Origin: Heterodera schachtii
Taxonomy: Eukaryota > Nematoda > Chromadorea > Rhabditida > Heteroderidae
Direction of reading: 5' to 3'
Assembly: GCA_023374025.1 (NCBI GenBank)
Contig: SIJG01000025.1
Span: 536,765-600,764, forward strand
Length of the DNA stretch: 64,000 bases
Of this stretch, positions 12,040-28,497 are shown piece by piece. Positions within the stretch are counted from its first letter, which is position 1; each line of letters begins with the position of its first letter. Under the pieces are notes generated by a model. The model saw nothing but the letters and a program-made list of their open reading frames with translations, ran no database searches and was not told where the DNA came from. The position numbers and the translations under genes were made by a program.

Positions 12040-13930
12040 GAATATGTCTTCTAAAATGGAGTTTTATGTAGCATTGAAGTAGACAGTTTTTTTACAAATT
12101 AATGAGGGTCAAAAATATGAAATAAAACAAAAAATTTTCAAAATTGGAGAGCCAAAGATCAAATGAAAACAAATCTAAGAAATGAATAAGAATGCGATTG
12201 TTTATAAGACAGAATTTTCAGAGTTTGTTGTGTATTCACTACAACAATAAAATGTTTGGTCGAAGACCAAATCCAAATGTTGTCAAATAATAAATAAATA
12301 ATTTATTTAACAAATAAATATGGAGGAGGACAGCAGGAATAAATAATAAATAATGAAATGGTGGAATGAATGGGGGAGTGCCCGGAGTGGGGGAAAGGGA
12401 GACATATTTATGGGGCTGGTCAAGAGGGCAGAGGGAGAGACAATGGGAGAGGGAGAGAAAGGGAAATACAATCGATAATTGGTGTGGTCCCTTATCCAAC
12501 AGAGTTTAAGTGTACCTATGCCAGAAATTTTGATGAGACCAAAAATTTTATGGCTTTTCATTGTCGTCAAGTATGAGCACAGATAATTTCACGAAAAGTT
12601 GTTGGCACATAGAGTAAATCGTTCAATACTTTCAGATTTGTGTACTAATTAATTGAAACCGGGACCGGAAATCCTGGCAAAATCCCGGCGGGGCTCTAGT
12701 AAAACAACGTCAAATTATAAAAATAGACATTAGACACGAAATGGTTAACTCAGGATGTTGAAAAAAAGAACGGTCGGTAATTCGCAGTGCCTTTACCAGA
12801 CCCACAAAAAAAAGGATGAAAAATGTGGTTTTAACAGTTCTGAGGTATATTCGTGGGTTATCTTGGGCGCTGATCATTAAGTTTACATCTATTTCGATCA
12901 AATTCAATGCCGAATTCGAACTGCAACAACTCCCATGGACGGTAAAAAAGAAAAAAAATAGCCAAAAAATAATTTTTATGGATAATTATAGAAAAAATTG
13001 GCGTTCTGTCTTTTTTACTTTTTATCTTTTTTCTCTCAATTTTATGTACTATCTCTTTATTTTTAATAATGTAAAGAACAACATTTACTTTTCTATGTGT
13101 AGCTTTTGTTCCCTATGTTAAATCTACATTAAATTTTGCATACCGATAGAGAAAAAAATTCTACATCAATTAATAAGGAAATTTTATACAAAAATAAGGC
13201 CAACTGTTAAATATGGAGTGATGAAAATTTGCATTTCTTTTCCTCTTGTTTTTGCGTACTATTTTCATGTCTCTAACACATGAAAAACATCAAATCAAAT
13301 TGCTTAGTATTCACTTATAAAAAGATTCTTCTTTTTAATTTCTTTCGTATGATAACAAAATTGTTCGGTTTAGTGGGGGGGGGGGGGGGATTTGAATGCA
13401 TTGGCGTTTTTTTTACGCCAATTATTTTTTGGCAATTTTTTTAGTTTTTTACCGTCCATGCTCCGAACTGTTCAAAGCCACTTTTTTCATCATTTTTTAT
13501 CGGACCAGTAAATGCATTGATTGCCCGAGCAGTCAGTCAATAAAAATAGGGTAATACTGGAGAATCTGGGCTCCACCCAAAAAAATTTTCATCTGTTATG
13601 AAAAGACTAGGGTTTTCGGGGCTTCTGATCACGAATATGATATCAGATTTGCAAAAATCATTGATTGAAAATCTTAGATTTTTTAAATTTTGTCAATATG
13701 GTCAAAATATTTGATTTGGGTTCCCCGACCCTGAAAACCCCCCATAAACATGTTTCCACGACTTTTTATAACTAAAAAAAATTTCTTCAAAAAAGGGGGA
13801 GGGCACCATCGATAGTATTACCACAAATACATTTAACAAATATTTACTCATCAGACAAAGAAACCAAATGACATATCGATTTTTTTCTCCTTTTACTCAT
13901 CAATTTATTCATCCATCCCTCCACTTCATT
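12040..13930. other. Intergenic, no gene seen; repeats
   Basis: No coding signal is convincing between the FMRP-like gene and the PABP stop codon. The stretch holds AT-rich DNA, a purine-rich patch (12,365-12,470), a run of G at about 13,374-13,389 and another copy of the dispersed GATCACGAATATGA repeat (about 13,610-13,745). Confidence 0.6.
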
Positions 13931-13934
13931 CATC

Positions 13935-17228
<3,294 letters not shown>

Positions 17229-17639
17229 TTTCTTTATTTTCCTAAAATGTGAATATTTTTGGTAGTAAGTTTATTATCAAGTTTTCGTAAAACGAAAACC
17301 AGGAAGAAACAAATGTATGATTTGCATTATTTTATTAAAACAAAAAGAAAACCAAACTCTTTTATCAGATAGAAACGTGAAGAAACAAAGTAGGACGTAT
17401 TTTTAGGTAGGTTTTGTTGTTTTGTCAACTTTTTGTTGTTTTATGATTTTGTCGATTTTTTTTTGTTTTTTGATTTTTAGATTGCGATGTTGAAATAGAA
17501 ATATACCCTAAATAAACCGTATAAATTCTTATTTTGTAAGTTGGGTACACAGGTATATGTGGATATTCAGTCGTCTTATTGAAGCCAACAAAAGGGAAAA
17601 ATAGGCAAATAACAATCAATGTCACAGTCCCACCGTGTT

Positions 17640-18110
17640 TGTTAAATTATTACGAAATCAGAGAGAGAGAGAGAGAGAGAGAGAAATGAAAAAGTGATGT
17701 GAGGAACAGAGAAAAGAAAAAAAGAAAGAGCAGAGGAAGCGAAAGGAGCGAGAGCAGTATAAGGCCTATTGAGAGAAAAAGGTAGAGCATGGAAAAGAAA
17801 CACAGAAAGAGTGAGCGAGAGAAATAATTTTAGAGCAAGAGAGTGAAAGGAGATAATAATAAAGAGAGAGAGTTAGAGGAGAGAGAGAGGAATGGGAAGA
17901 CAGAGAAACAATCAGAGAGGGATAAAGTGAGAGAAAGGAAGTGGGGAAAACAAAAATGAAACGAGCAGAGAGAGCGAAAGAAATATGCAGAGAGAGGGAA
18001 AGAAAATGAAAGGAAATGTGAGGAAAACCCCTAACAAGGGAATACGCGAGGAATGAATCGAGCAGAGAGAGCGAAAGAACCCTAATAAGGGAATACGAGG
18101 AGACGAGTTG
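17640..18110. repeat. GA-rich low-complexity tract
   Basis: The plus strand is almost entirely purine, with a pure (GA)n block at about 17,661-17,684 and many GAGAGAG variants. The sequence near AAACCCCTAATAAGGGAATACG (about 18,025-18,090) appears twice here and again near 60,920. No coding role is apparent. It lies upstream of the PABP gene. Confidence 0.7.
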
Positions 18111-19290
18111 TCGTCATTAATTGATTTGTTTCTTACCTATTTTTTCCAACTCAAAATTTTTTTCTCATTTTTCTAATTTTATTTTATTTAAAAATTTATT
18201 TTTTGAATTAAATTATTACACAAGCAATTTTTGCAAAATATTCTGGTTTTCGACCACAAAGACCGATTTTTTGGGCCCGTTGTTCTGATTTTGAAAAATT
18301 TTCGACTCGAGCCCTGTTATTTATCGGCGAGTCAACAACGATCGGCCATCGGCGAGTTGTTGCTGTTCCCTTTTTGTTGACTAAAAATTCCCTCCCCCAC
18401 CCCTCCCAATACATATGTACTATAACAGAATTTTGGTGTATTTCAAATTCGGGCTCATACAGTTTCCATAAATGTTTATTTTTTTTTGTTTCCAAAACAC
18501 ACCAAAAGTCCGAATAAAAATTATTAAAATTTTTTACGATGCATTTTAAATGGTTTTGAGTGATTTCGGCTGTGCCTTATGATACTACACATTCACTAAT
18601 GTCCATTTTTGTTTATGCAAAATTCTACTAGTCTCTCTAATCATTGTATTTAGCCACCTCATAAAAAATATTATATGTATAAATACTAAAAAAACATAAT
18701 TAGGTAAATTAAGGAGATGATTGAAAGAGAGAGATTACTCATACATATAGCCGCATAAAAAAGCAATGACCATAGAAATTCAAGACAAATTAACACATTA
18801 TTATCATCATTTTGATTAGGGAAGAGAAAAAAAAAGAACAAACAATTAACAACGGGGAAAGGTGTGTGTTCCAAGCGATTGTATCGGCAAAGGAAAAGTC
18901 AAATTTAAAAATGGTATTGAAAAAAAAAGAATAAATCATTTAAAAGATGATGGATGGTTTAATTGAGGTGAAATGAAAGGAATGTGTAATACATAATAAT
19001 TGAGGTGATTGATTGGATTTGGATTGGGTTATAATAATAAATAATAATAATAATGATGACACATATAATAAATATTTAAGGCATTTATCGCAGCAGTTGT
19101 GGCGCCAAACAAACAAAGTCTCAGAATCGGAATCAGAAAGCAGAGTCGGGTGGTCGACTTTTCACGGCATTTCCGTCCCCCCATTTTCAGTCCAATTGCT
19201 CGTACATTTTGCACAGCTCGTCCTTGAAATGGGCCTTCAATTGTGGTCGCTTGCTTTTCATGGTCGGAGTCAACAGTTCGTTCTCCACCG
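17935..19290. repeat. Segmental duplication, left copy (partner 60,850-62,235)
   Basis: Long stretches match 60,850-62,235 with small indels. Shared blocks include the ATATGCAGAGAGAGGG tract, the block starting GAATTTTGGTGTATTTC (18,427 and 61,370), the AACAATTAACAACGGGGAAAG block (18,840 and 61,778) and the last ACSL exon. The duplication breaks inside that exon in the right copy, giving a direction: this side is the source. Confidence 0.75.
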
Positions 19291-22200
19291 TGAACAGCTC
19301 GGCGTACAAATGAATGTCTTTCGCCTTAAAATTGAAAAATAATAATACCTATCTCGAGAATTTTGAGAAGAAAACAAAAATTAAATGATGAAAAAGGTTG
19401 CTCTATGTTCCCCCCCCCCCCCCTCCGAAAAAAAAAAAATGTTTTTTTCGAAATTTTTTTTACCCTTTTTTTAAAAGCTTTTATCGAAAAATCATTTGAA
19501 TATTTTTGTGAAAGTGTTCAAGAAAATATGTATAGACTTTTTTTAAAAATTTCTTTTAAAATAAAAATGAGAAATTTTTCATTCAAATTCGAATTACGGA
19601 ATTGACCGACCTGTTCAAAGGTGAAGAGCCCAGCCTTCTTTCCAACTTCATGAATGTCCTCCATGACCATCGCTTTCACTTGCTCATTTCGGCACAATTC
19701 CTCCATTGTTTTGCCCTCCTCAATGCCCAATTGTTTTTTCGCCGCCTCCGGCAACACATCAAAATCGGGCACAACAACAGCCACCAGACATGTCTTCAGA
19801 CTTTCGCCGTGCACAAAGCATTGGGCCACGTATTTTGAACGCATGTAAATGAGTTCAATCTTCTCTGGCGCAACATATTCGCCCTAAATCATTTGATTTT
19901 TCTTATTACCGTTGAATTTTTTTATTTCCCAAAATTCTTACAATTAGAGGTTTTTCTAGTAAAAATTTCTATAAAATTTTGTTTAAAAAAACTCCTATTT
20001 TAAAAAGATGTTCAAGTTGATATATGAAAAAGGCGAGGGGCGGGGGAGGGGGAGGCAACCAAAATTTTCTGCTAAATTATTTTCACCAAAAATGGCCAAT
20101 TTTTTCGATTTTAAATCGATTTTTTAAGAGGAATTGGGATTTTTGGTGTCCGGCGGTGCCGCTAGGCGCTGCCGGAATGAACCCGCCCCACCCCCTTATA
20201 TTATATATTTTTAACAATTTGTTAGTTCAAAAAATTCACCCGTTTTTCCATTAAAAAACAAAAATTTTTTTTTTTTTGATTTCATGGCCCCTCCCAACCA
20301 GTGTTGTCTCTCACACCTGGGCCAACTTGAAGATGTGCTTCTTGCGGTCCACAATTTTCAGCGTCCCCTGCTCTGTCCATCGTCCAATGTCACCCGTGTG
20401 CAGCCACCCGTCGGTGTCCAGCGTTTCCGCCGTTTGTTCAGCCATTTTGTAGTAGCCGCGAAACACGTTGGGCCCCTTGACACACACTTCACCAGCACCA
20501 TGCTTGGCAAAATAGTTGAGCTCGGGCACATCAATCAACTTGACGGCACAGCACGGAACGGGGACACCAACATGGCCCGGAACAGGGTCACCTTCGATGG
20601 TAATCTGTGCAATGAAAATAGGGAATGTATAGAATTGAAAGAACCGAAATTGTATAAAAAAAAAAAAAAAAAAAAAAAAATTTTCTCGGCTGCAACTAAC
20701 GACACCACCGGACCACCACTTGCTCATAATTTTTTAAAAATTTGACCCCCAACCAAAAAATAAATCTTTTTTTTTCTGGAAAAAGCAGCTACAAATTCCT
20801 CTTTTTCCGGCTCTGCAAATTAAAAAAAAAACAATGGAGAAAATTTTTGGACAGAGCAAACAAAAAAAAGTCTAATGATATCGGGGGATGGGGTGAGAAG
20901 TCAACTCCCTCCCCACCCCCTCCTCTCCAAATAAGTGCCTTGGGGGCGGGGTTCTAAAAGAGGGGGGGGGGGGGAAATTTCTCATCTATGTGCTTGAAAA
21001 AAATTTCAAAAAAAAAATTACCGTTGCAGCCGCAACACACTCCGTCTGACCGTAGCCTTCACACACAACCGCACCGGTGGCACAGCGCATGAATGTGAGC
21101 ACAGTTTCGGACAGCGGAGCGGAACCGGTGATCATCAATTTGACACGACCGCCCAACCCTTCGCGCACTTTTTTGAACAAAATTTGGTCAAGAAGCGAAT
21201 TGTTGCGAACAATCCAACTGTGAAAGGGGGAAATAAAAAAAGAAGTAAAACTTTTTTTAAATGACCCAAGAATAATTTTTATTGATGAAAAATGAACCAA
21301 GATTTCGAACATAGGAGAAAATTAAAAAAAAATTTTTTTTTTTTTTTGCTAATTAATGGTTTATGATTAAAAACCGATTCTTCCTAAAAAAATACACTTT
21401 AAACAAAAAAAATTTTTTTTTTCATTTCAGGAAACTCCTCCCTTCTGGTCATTGGTCTTGAAATATCCGGGAATAAATGTCGGGAGAAACAAAAAACCCA
21501 CAGAAAAAAAATTTTTTTTTTAATTCAATATACTTGTTCAGCTCGCGCGTTTTCAGCCCAACAGCCGCGTCAAAGAGCAGTCGCGTGAAGACCGATTTGT
21601 TTGCCTCGACCAACACTTTGTCATAAATGCGGTTGAGCACACGGGGGACCACCGGCAACACAGTGGGACGCAATGTTTTGATGTCGTCGGCAAGCAAACG
21701 GATGTCGCCACGGAAAAAGCCCACTGAACCGCCCTCACAGTACACAGCCGTTTGCATGACACGCTTAAAAAAAATTTTTTTTTTTTTTTTGGTTTAAATT
21801 TGTTATAGTAACAGACTCAAGCTGATTGTAAGAAGATGCAAACGTTTCGAGAAAATTGCTAATTAATTTTTTTTATGAAATTTTCAAATTAAAATTTTAT
21901 TCAAACCGACACCCATTAAAGCTTTCTAATGAAATCATAATTGTTTGGTTTGGTTAAAAGAAAAAATTATGACACTGTTTAGTCAGTGGAAGGTGAAGGA
22001 CATTCAAAACAATTGTAAAAACCTCAAACATGTGTGCCAACGGCAGGAAGGAGAACATGACGTCATGGTGGTTCAGCTGCGTGTTTTTGAAATAGCCCAG
22101 CGCCGTACAATCGGCAATGATGTTCCCGTGCGTGAGCATCACACCCTTTGGGACACCTGTTGTGCCCGACGTGTAGCAAATGGTGGCCAAGTCGTCCGGG

Positions 22201-24370
22201 CTCGGTGGCACATCTGACAACGAAGCAACCTAAAAAAAATGTGTGTGCGTGACAGCAAATTTTAAAACATTTTGACTCTTTTTATATCAGTAACATTCAA
22301 AAAAAAAAAAAAAAAATTTTCCCGGTGGCACCACGAGCCTACAAATTGCTTAAATATTTTCAAAAATTTGATTCAAACAAATCATTAACAAAACTAAAAA
22401 TACAGTTTTTTGGTTGCATTACGTTTCCCGCTCACCGTAAAGTTTGGAAAACTTTCCTAGCGCTTTTTTCAAAATTTCATGATGAATTAACAAAAAAAAA
22501 TTTCAGAAAATTTTCAAAAAAAAAAAAATTTAATGACCTTTTTATAAAAAAATTTTCCTTCTACCTCATCATGAAGGCCCATACGCTCAAAGTTGTCAAA
22601 TGAGAACAGTTTGATACCATGCTGGGCAGCAATGTCACGCGTGGACTCAGTGAGTTCGTCGTAAGCGGGTGCCATCAAAACGATGTACTTCAAGGACGGA
22701 CATGCTGATTTTCGTTCCAACAACCCGTCCACTTTGGCGACTGTGTCGCAAAACTTAAAGAGAACAAATCAAAAGATTTTTGAATTTATAAGTGGAAGAA
22801 AAAAGCATTAAAAAATTTATACTGTCACACACACCTCCATTAAAATCTTAATTTTTTAGGATTTTTCAGGAAAAAAAATTCTTAAAAAAATTTATTTAAA
22901 AAATTGTCGAGGGAATGATGACTAGTGGGAGGGATGTGTGGGAAATTAATTTAACCGTGAATTGGGACTCGAAACGGTAAATGAATGAATGACCCAGGAA
23001 AATAAGAAAGAAACAAACAGTGAAACACCAAAAAAACCCCGGAAATTTTCAAGACGAAATTTTAAAAAAAAATGGTATAACCCACCACCAATTCAATGTT
23101 GGCCTGGTTCACAATGTACACAGATGCGTCGGCACCCAACGTTTCGTACAGCGGTACCAACACATTGTTGAATGCGTACACCGCTTGCTCGACCAACACC
23201 CACTCAGGCCGATTCTTGGCAAAAATGCCAACAAAGCATTGTTGTCCGACACTTAATCCGGCAAAAAAATGATACGTATTAGTAGTGAAAATATAGTAAT
23301 TAAGGTTAAAAAAGGAAAGCGCCCTCCAACCCACGCCCATTTTGAAAAAATTTTTTTCTGGAAATTCAATTTTTAAACATTTTGTGTTCTTGATTCAAAC
23401 CGACGAAAATGCACAAAAAAAAGCATTTTAATTGTAATGGCAAAAAGAATTTAGTTCTGAGACTCATTGTCAGATTGGTCGAACGGGATTTTATGACTCA
23501 AAAATTTTTGTAAAAACAATGTGGAGGCATTAAAGGACAGATTAGGAAAATTTTAAAAAACCACCTCAACCCGAGCGAACGAATGGCGCGCGCAAGAAGC
23601 GCCGAACGGTGCAACGCGTCCCCATAACTCAGCCATTCGTACGGTTCACCGTCGCGTTGTCTGTTGCGAACGCCGAGCATTGGCCCATTCTTGGACACAT
23701 GCGCCCCGCGCCGTACGCCCTCATAAATTGTCTTGGCGTCCGCGTGAGTGAAGCGCATCAGCGCGTCCGTTTTCAAATACTTGCACACGCGTGAGCCATC
23801 CTGGAGAAAGAGATACACACATTCATCATTATATCGCCATGAAAAATATTGTAAATATTATTTTATGACAAAAAACTCTGAAATTTAGAAAAATTTAAAA
23901 AAAAAATTTCGAGGGGGGAGCGGGGGGGGGCGGGGAGGGGGGGTTCTGATTTTTTTAAGCCTATTTAATTGTCCAGGGTCGCTGATTAATGAAACCAAAT
24001 TATAATTTTTGCAAGCCAAAAGGGTCCACCACGCTTTGGTTTTTCCCGTGCCACCTACCTAAACAAGAAAAATGCCAAAATTAATTTTGTCCAAAAATTT
24101 TAAAAAAATTTTTTAACATCCGCCAGTTTAACCCACCGGCAGTTCACGAGTTTGAGACTCGGGGTCAACCAACGGCACCATTTTCTTCGCTGACGGTCGT
24201 GAGGACCACACCCACCACAGTCCCATTGCTCCAATTGTGGCGGCGGCGCCAATTGAGTACAGCAGGGAAGTGTTGCCGTTATTCTGTTCATTCCAATCGC
24301 TGATGTCGGCAATTCTGATTAAAGGAGGGAAAGGGGTTGGGTTCCGATTTTTACGCTCATTTTTTGTCAA
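19187..24370 (-). CDS. Long-chain acyl-CoA synthetase (ACSL), complete
   Basis: Ten exons joined by consistent GT...AG introns give about 718 residues: 24,370-24,137; 23,800-23,565; 23,251-23,086; 22,753-22,565; 22,229-22,023; 21,763-21,534; 21,217-21,022; 20,604-20,317; 19,883-19,611; 19,324-19,187. The enzyme activates long-chain fatty acids to acyl-CoA via acyl-AMP. Visible landmarks are an N-terminal hydrophobic anchor ([17 protein letters not shown]), NRPEW, the ATP-binding [21 protein letters not shown], the GYGQTE motif, the adenylation-core TGDIGRW and the hinge [19 protein letters not shown]. The ER or mitochondrial outer membrane is the family's usual place. The start at 24,370 is the upstream in-frame ATG. 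A start inside an upstream exon is possible, because an acceptor-like TAATCAG lies at about 24,315. Broken copies lie at 0.9-5.3 kb and 62.1 kb. Confidence 0.9.
20148..20175. repeat. Dispersed GC hairpin repeat, copy 2
   Basis: This copy lies in the ACSL intron between exons 8 and 9. Its loop reads GCTAGG instead of GATAGG and its right arm has one change. Confidence 0.55.
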
Positions 24371-26115
24371 TTTTTAGAATTTAGGGGGGGGGGGGGAGGA
24401 ATCGCGGGATAAGACAAGGAAACGGAATCGGGATTACAAGAGGCCGGAACAAGACTGGATCCCTTGTCAGGATTCCCAGGACTCAAAATCCTGATGGAGG
24501 CAATTACGAATCCTGATCACAATATTCCGGGATCTAAGAATTTACGGGACTGAAAACAAAATAGATCCCAACCCCCCCCCAATGCATTTGCGTAAATTAT
24601 ATCCCGGATTTTACTCTACCGTCCAATGTTGATTGGGATGGAAATCCAAACGGGAGTCGCGTCTTTGACCATTTCGGGATATTGAAAAAGTGCAATTGTT
24701 TAAGGGGTCGGAAATTGCACACAACAATTTATTGGGGATTTCGGGGTTTGTTGTCAATTGAAGGAATTGAAGTGTTTGATTTTAGGAGGGCGGGACAAAA
24801 GACGAACAAATTGTTTTAGGTAATTAATTAGCTGTGCTAAAATAGTCAAATTAATTTTGCATCATTGGAGAAATTTACGTTTTTAGGGAGGGAAAAATGC
24901 ATGAAATTTTAAATGTTCTTCGGTGAAATTCCTTCTTACTAACTTAAATACCAAAATGTATAATCACATCACATTGAAGAAATGCGCGTTCAGCAGCGTG
25001 TGAAAGCGGAGAAATCAAAAAGCGATTTTTTGAAAAAAATAAATTCCAATTTTGGAACAAGTGTAATGGTTAATGGAATTTGGCGATTTACGTTGTAAAC
25101 CGTCAGTCATCCAAATTTTTATGCATCTTTGAGAAGTGTTCAGTGTTTCATCAAAGTTACGTCGTTGTTCACTAGAAGGAATTTTTACATTTAAGATGCG
25201 CAAAATTTTTTGGTAAATCAATTTTAGTAGGAAATTGAAATTGATATAGGTAATTTGATTGTTACTGCACGAAAATGAGGGAGAGATTTATTTCCTTGGA
25301 AATTGAAATGGAGATAATTAATTGTTCTGCACAAAAATGATGATTTATTGGTTTTTTAACGTTAAGCCTTGAAGCTTCTTCAACTTTATGATCATGACCA
25401 TTAATTACTTGATAGATTTACTTAAAAATAAACATTTGCATTTATAATAGAATGTGATTTAACGGAAAAAAAAAAATTTGTTTTATATTCGCATTCTTAT
25501 CTCATTTTATGTGGTGGATTTGCCAAAATTAGAGAGATTGCCTTCCCTTTCTCACAAATAAAAATGAGTTATGATAAGAAAAAAAAAGAAAGAATTTTTT
25601 TTTTGGAGGGGTCGTCTTTCGACCCATTGAACAAATGATAAAGTTTGGTGTGGTGTGTTTGTGTTATGTTCAGCAGAATACTTAAATAAATACCTATGTG
25701 ATGGAGGAACGGCACGGAAAAACGATGGCAAACTAAAAATGTGCAAAAAGATAATCGGAAAAGGGGGCACCACGGTGATGTGATGGACCTGCTCTGGACC
25801 TTGGACCCCACAAAAATCACATGATTTGATTTGGACCCCCCGCCCCGCTCGCCGCTTCCCCCTCTTTCTTATAAAGAAAGTAATTTATTCTTATTGCATG
25901 CAATAACAGCAGTTCTCTCTTTTTTGGGTTGGGAAAAAAAGTAATTAATTAATTAATTGTCGGAAATGATGAATGGAAAATTTTTATTTTTATAGACAGA
26001 GAAAATTATTATTAGATTCTTATTAATAAAAATTAGTAAAACAAAGAAAAATTAGTCCATCTTATTCATTTATAAATTTTTAAAATCGTAATGAACTAGT
26101 GAAAAAATTATTAAT

Positions 26116-26215
26116 CCTTTCCAAAAGCAAGCTAATCCATTGATGGATTATTTGGCATAAACTCTTTTAATCTTCATCAGATTCGTCTTAGAGAAAGTGT
26201 TTTAATGCTGCAAAA
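26116..26215. repeat. Short segmental repeat (partner 34,215-34,315)
   Basis: The block starting CCAAAAGCAAGCTAATCC and ending near AGTGTTTTAATG is almost identical to 34,218-34,313. In the second place it stands just upstream of the minisatellite. Confidence 0.7.
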
Positions 26216-27694
26216 GTAAGAATTTAAGAATTAAGATATTAGCGATTGTTGACAAAGAATTGGCATATTTTTTTGATCATTCTGTGGTTCAGTTTAAGTT
26301 TGTTTACATTGCAATTTAGTGGTAAATAACAAAAATTAAAATCTCATTTTGAATTAACCTGCCAAAATTCTATAAACAATTTATAAAATAAATTATTCGT
26401 TTGAATTCAATTAAATTAAATCGGTTTTTCATAAATTTATTTTCGAAGAGATAATAAATATTTTATTTTTTGTTAAAAATATAATTGAAAAGATTTTTTT
26501 TGTTAATTAGACTGGAAATTGATTAATTCAAAAATTCCAAGAAAAGTAAAATGAATTTTTAAAATGGGAAAGGAATAGAGAGATATATTGGGTTTGAAGA
26601 AAACCTAATGCAAAATTCCAATGACTCACAAATCAGTGATCAAAAACACGAATAGCAACCGGCACGAAAAACAAGTTTTTATTCTCAGGGAGCTGGGAGT
26701 TTTAATCGAAGCAACAGGAATCGCGCAAATCCTTTATTTTTATCTTTTTTCGGTGGCCATTACATTAAATAATGTTGGCGAAAGGAGGGAGGAGAAGAAA
26801 GAAAAATAGCTTCAAAAACGGCGATTAGTCAGAGGCATCAACCGATCATTAGCAAATGATGATCGCCATCATAGCGATTATCACTCGGTTTTTTTGTGAT
26901 AATTTTGTTGTGGGATTGTTTATGCTGGATAAAAACTAAATATGCAAGCATTTTAACCATAAAAATGCTGTATTGGGAATGGGAATCCATCATGTTTTTC
27001 CTGTCCCGGTTTCAGAAATTTATGGCTAGATTTAAAAATCAGCTGGATTCCAAACCAGTAAAACCCGGCCGAAGTTCGGTCCGATTATACCATTATTTGG
27101 CAAATAAATTATGTGATTTTCAAATAAATTAGTAAAATACATAGAACTCAATTTTGTGCGCAGTTGCTTCAACTACATATGTACATGGAATGATTCATGA
27201 GGATAAACTCTGTTTTTTAAACAAAGAAGTAAATACTGGACAATATTAGCTACATATTAGTATGTATATGTATATAAAATAAAATTTGTGGGTTTTAATG
27301 CGAATTTAAAACTTTTTTTAAAGTTATAAGTCTATTAGGCTAAAAAATGGTTTACAAAGCTTGTCAGTCACCGAACGGAGGGGTTAAAGCAAATTCTTCT
27401 TTAGCACATTAGGTAGGTATGTTATTCTTTAAGCACATTATGTTACATATTTGAGCTTTTTTCAACAACCATTTTCGGCTGCTGCTGATGCTGTGTTTGT
27501 TATGGGCGTTATGTGGGGCTCCCCCCTTCAATATTTACTCCACGTGTGTGGTAGTGGCGGTGCTCTAACTACAGCTGCTATTTTGGTTGGATTCGATGGG
27601 ATGAGATGGACGCGCTTTGGGGGATGGAATAAATGGGGGAATGATGGGGGGGGGAGGCTTCTCTTCCGGCTATATGGATGGATGGATGTGTATA

Positions 27695-27874
27695 TACACA
27701 GGCACAGGCGCACACACACACGCACACACACACACACTCTCTCTCTCTCTCGCCATTCTTCAAATGCGGCTGATGTGTGGCGCTCGTTTATACGCGCGCG
27801 CGTCCATCATCTTTTGGCATAATGCCTCACAATGGAGAGAGATTTAACTACAATTTGTAGAGAGAGAGCGAGAG

Positions 27875-27915
<41 letters not shown>

Positions 27916-27935
27916 TGTGTGTGTGTGTGTGATGA
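27695..27935. repeat. CA/CT and GA/TG microsatellites
   Basis: Two simple-repeat clusters, (CA)n followed by (CT)n at about 27,710-27,752, and (GA)n with (TG)n at about 27,858-27,932, flank a short unique stretch with alternating CGCG. A shorter version of the second cluster is present in the paralogous copy at 36,345-36,380. Confidence 0.85.
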
Positions 27936-28334
27936 GCTAATGAGGAAAAAGAAAAAAAAAACAGGCTTGAAAGTGGAGGCCTGGTCCGGCAGGCCAAAGG
28001 CACCACCAGCAGGATTGTATGGATTAAAGGCAGGGTGCGGATCGAAAATTTTTCAAAATCAGAATATCGAGCCCAAAAAATCAGATTTTGGGGTAAAAAA
28101 TCAGAACATTTTGCAAAATTGCTTCAAATCAGTATTTTTTACAATTTTTCGATCAAAAATGTATTTAAATACTACTATATTTTTAGTCTCCCATTATCGG
28201 TTTTAACAATTTTGTGGGAGAAAATTAGCAAATCATAAATTTTAGCACATTAAGGATCAAAAAATCAAAATATTAACAATTTTCTTGCGGCACATTTTTC
28301 CAAAAAACTTTTGGGAAATGGGCGAGGGGGAGGG

Positions 28335-28361
28335 TCCGGCGGTGCCGATAGGCGCCGCCGG
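28335..28361. repeat. Dispersed GC hairpin repeat, copy 3
   Basis: A perfect-arm copy inside the segmental duplication. Its partner is copy 6 at 36,779. Confidence 0.6.
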
Positions 28362-28468
28362 AAAAAATTTTGAAAATTTGAGTATATTTTTTTAACAGAT
28401 TTTGTCCAAAAATTGTCCAAATTTTGTGATTTTCAAACTAATTTTTAAGAAAACAAAGGATTTTTAGG

Positions 28469-28497
28469 GTCCGGCGGTGCCGACAGGCACCGCCGTG
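28469..28497. repeat. Dispersed GC hairpin repeat, copy 4
   Basis: Lies about 110 bp after copy 3, with a GACAGG loop. Its partner in the duplicated block is copy 7 at 36,914. The conserved pair spacing shows that the two hairpins moved together. Confidence 0.6.

Noticed and set aside
27578..28206. ORFs over the microsatellites, with Cys/Val and Arg/Glu runs
   Set aside because: They are pure translations of CA, CT, GA and TG repeats.
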